Shown here: in pieces, positions 61,705 through 64,000 of the stretch
How positions within the stretch are numbered: position 1 is the stretch's first letter
Layout: the number at the start of each line of letters is the position of its first letter
NCBI GenBank assembly: GCA_002286855.1
Contig: NRSV01000024.1
Span: 62,001-126,000 of the forward strand
Direction: 5' to 3'
DNA from: Bipolaris cookei
Lineage: Eukaryota > Ascomycota > Dothideomycetes > Pleosporales > Pleosporaceae
Length of the DNA: 64,000 bases
The notes under the pieces: generated by a model
Databases searched by the model: none
What the model was told of the DNA's origin: nothing
Seen by the model: only the letters and a program-made list of their open reading frames with translations
Translations under genes and position numbers: made by a program

Positions 61705-63023
61705 CTACATATCCCATCCATCCCAAGTTGCATAGATTTGCTTAAGACGGGCATGTTCTTCGGGGCCGGCGAAGATTGAGTCGATTGCTCGCTCACACAG
61801 CGCCCTGATTTCATGTCGGTCGAGCTGGAAATGCTGCGCCGCGAGATAGTACTCTTGTGATAACGGGCTGCAAAAGACGCCAACATCATCTGTCTGCAAG
61901 AAATCAGTCACCAGCAGTGCTGCGTGAAGCAAAGAAATGGACATACACTCAGGGCCACGGGAACGGTGCTGCGCCGCCATGTTCCAAAATGGTGATCGGA
62001 GTAGGTGCCTGTGATCATCTTTGCCTGCACGTTGCAGCTGAGACAAATTTCTACACCAATATTGTCTTGTTGAATCATCTTCTGAAACTCATCCTTGACA
62101 TGTATGACGTGGCCCAGCCTGTCAGGCTTCCAGGAAAGTAGAGTTTGCAGCTCCGTGTCTGAGGCCGAAGCTTCGACTTCTGCAAAGTGGAGTGTCAGCT
62201 TGAGCCCTGCTGCCTTTGCTCTAGCGAAGCTGTCGCCAAAGATGCGAACATCGCCCTTAGTTGGATCGCCGCAGAGGTCAATGCCCACGACCCCTGCAGA
62301 CTGATATTTGATGGCGAGGCTGACAACTTGTTCAGCTTCCGCGATGGTGTTGCGGCGGTCGATGGAGAGGATGAGAAAAGCACGCATAGTATTTATGCTG
62401 TCGGCATTGTGGGCCTTGAGCACATCTAGCACAGTTTTAACATAGTCTTCCCTAGAGATGTTTTGTTCGGGAATTGCTCTTGGAGTTGTACGAAGCTCTG
62501 TGTAGACTATGCCATCTTCTTGAAATGCACGCAGCACATGTTTGGTCGAATACCTGGCGTAGATCAATACTCAGCCCGGTGTGCGATTTTGTGAGCGCAA
62601 AAACAACAACAACAACAACACATACTCGATGCTGGGCAGGTCACTGCAAAGACGATAGATGTATGAGGAAAACAGGGGGAAGAATCTAGCGGCCCGGTTA
62701 GCTGTGTGCTAGCGTCTGACAAGCACCCAGACGATGGAACCGAGGCTGACGTTTTGATGTCATAGTCGACCTTGCCAGGCGGAATGGCGATTAGAGGATC
62801 TTGCACATGGAAATCTGGACGCTGAGCCTTGGTGGCGGTCCAGATGTCGTGCAGACACTCGCGGCTGATGCTACCGGTAAGATGAGCGTGGAGCTGAGTC
62901 GTGGCGTTAGTGGCGGCCTGGCTGCCGAATCAAGGGGGTTGGAGTAGAGCATTGTGGGCATACCTCGATTTTGGGCAGCCGCTTCGCGAAGGCGGGATGG
63001 ACGGGCTGGACAGGAACAGACAT
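61705..63023 (-). CDS. Adenosine deaminase-like protein (ADAL family)
   Basis: Five exons (62964-63023, 62751-62893, 62626-62685, 61947-62553, 61705-61893) give 352 residues. The metal-binding HAHLTGSIS (just after the N-terminal PKIEL), the catalytic HFAEVE, the RLGHVIHV histidine and the TDDVGVF aspartates are all present, as in the amidohydrolase fold with one zinc. The order and spacing suit the ADAL branch, which in plants and animals deaminates N6-methyl-AMP to IMP, rather than yeast Aah1 adenine deaminase. Substrate is therefore likely but not proven. Intron 3 contains an AAC repeat (62602-62619). The gene is divergent from a G-protein beta gene. Confidence 0.88.
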
Positions 63024-63915
63024 GGGGGAGTGACAGGGCGATAGGTAAGCAGGTAGTAGCAGCAGTAGGTCGACAGGGAATCATATGGTGTCTACAGCAC
63101 CTGGATGCAAAGATCTGGTGGCGCTTCAGAGGTTTTCTCGAAGCAGAGGGTGGAATCAATAACGCGTCACCTTGGGTGGGCGGGTCGGAAGCCAAAACAG
63201 GCAGCTCGGAGCTCATTGGCTCAGAACGTGGGCAGGCCGCAAAGGGGAGGCGCGCTGCAGGAGATTGCAGCAGGCGCGCCTTGTTGGTCAAGGTCAAGCG
63301 TGTGCATAGGAGAGGAACGATGCCGCATCCCGGCCTCGACGGGGCAGAAAAGGCCCGCTCCCACTCCCTCACACGCTCGCTCTCACAGACTCCCCTATCG
63401 CTCACTGCACACCAGATATATACATACTTGCTATATACTACATACGTGCTACTTAGGCACCCCCACTGCATCGGCAATCTGCTCTGCCCCTCAGTGCTGC
63501 TGCCGTTCGCCCGCAATACTGCCGTGTGGCGCACCCTTGCTCACAGCCAACCGCGACGAACGGCCTCTGATCTTCAGCGCTGGCTGGCGTTCTCGGCTAA
63601 GCCCAGCTTGAGCTCACCCCCGGGCCGCTCCTGTAACCTCGCCCATCTCCAAAGCCCTCGCATCCCTTCCATCTTCACGCACCCCCACGACCGCCTGTCT
63701 GCTTGCCGCTGAGACTCCGCGCCAGCAATTGACTTCGCTCTGCGCGCCCTCTTCCGCTGCTGTTGCTATTGCTGCTGCCACTTGTCCATCGCTTCCTCGG
63801 CTGCCGCCTCACCCGCCCGTCTCCACCGCGCTCCTTGCAGGCCCCTGGATCCGCCCGTCTCGCCTTTTCGCGCCTCCTGCCCTCTTGACCTGACCCGCCC
63901 TCAACGCCTGCCCCC
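63024..63915. promoter_or_regulatory. Bidirectional promoter region, ADAL / G-beta
   Basis: 892 bp between two divergent ATGs. Long open frames on both strands reflect high GC. The last 250 bp is a pyrimidine-rich leader typical of a long 5' UTR for the G-beta gene. Confidence 0.5.
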
Positions 63916-64000
63916 ATGGCCGACATGAACCAGGAAACCATACAACAGAAGATCCAGCTCGCCCGACGCGACGCTGAGGCGCTCAAGGACCGGATAAAGC
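63916..64000 (+). CDS. G-protein beta subunit, N-terminus (partial)
   Basis: The ATG at 63916 (CCCCCATGGC) opens MADMNQETIQQKIQLARRDA, followed by EALKDRIK, and runs off the window. It is the N-terminal coiled coil that pairs with G-gamma in fungal beta subunits (SfaD/GPB1/Ste4 group). The WD40 propeller lies outside the window. In filamentous fungi this subunit controls vegetative growth, conidiation and mating. The identification rests on 28 residues and the leader, but the pattern is characteristic. Confidence 0.8.
   Translation, partial: MADMNQETIQQKIQLARRDAEALKDRIK

Overview
This 64-kb window reads as nuclear DNA of a filamentous ascomycete fungus, most likely a member of the Dothideomycetes (Pleosporales-like). 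This is inferred from short introns (about 40-160 bp) with GT...AG ends and CTAAC/CTGAC-type branch sites, fungus-specific families (Mdm10, Shg1, fungal Dot1, Hot13, a fungal homeobox regulator, LysM proteins, GPI-anchored wall proteins), and the absence of operon structure. I recognise 27 protein-coding loci including one cut by the right edge, plus one pseudogene; no tRNA or rRNA gene was found. All exon structures were worked out by hand from splice sites, reading phase and family similarity.

Left 6 kb: an accessory, repeat-bearing, gene-poor segment. It holds a decayed LysM gene cut by the window edge, an intact secreted three-LysM protein, and two same-orientation solo LTRs of one retrotransposon family, each with its own 5-bp target duplication. 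The LTRs flank the intact LysM gene. About 3 kb between the LysM gene and the second LTR has no supportable gene.

6-28 kb: a CofD/UPF0052-family protein with an 18-nt microexon; a small probable complex I subunit; a COMPASS Shg1 homologue with a long RS-rich tail, followed on the same strand by the H3K79 methyltransferase Dot1; a GPI-anchored wall protein with a TQ repeat; a Sac7-type RhoGAP; Tim9; an F-box protein; a Dcg1-like racemase; a candidate 41-residue spliced gene; and uracil phosphoribosyltransferase.

28-46 kb: a fluoride exporter, Hot13, triosephosphate isomerase, mitochondrial ribosomal protein mL43, U1-70K, a DUF1308 protein, SRP9, a large proline-rich protein of unknown function, and Lcb2 of serine palmitoyltransferase. 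The pairs mL43/U1-70K and DUF1308/SRP9 are divergent and share short promoter regions.

46-64 kb: a homeobox regulator with a 2.3-kb gene-free upstream region, Mdm10 and Mrt4 on a 222-bp bidirectional promoter, a serine-rich GPI protein, an 11-exon MFS transporter, an adenosine-deaminase-like enzyme, and the first codons of a G-protein beta subunit.

Most of the window is conserved housekeeping sequence. The parts that merit attention are the LysM/LTR left end, the Shg1-Dot1 pair with its RS fusion, several very short coding exons and one frame-deciding tandem splice donor, and the two small candidate genes.
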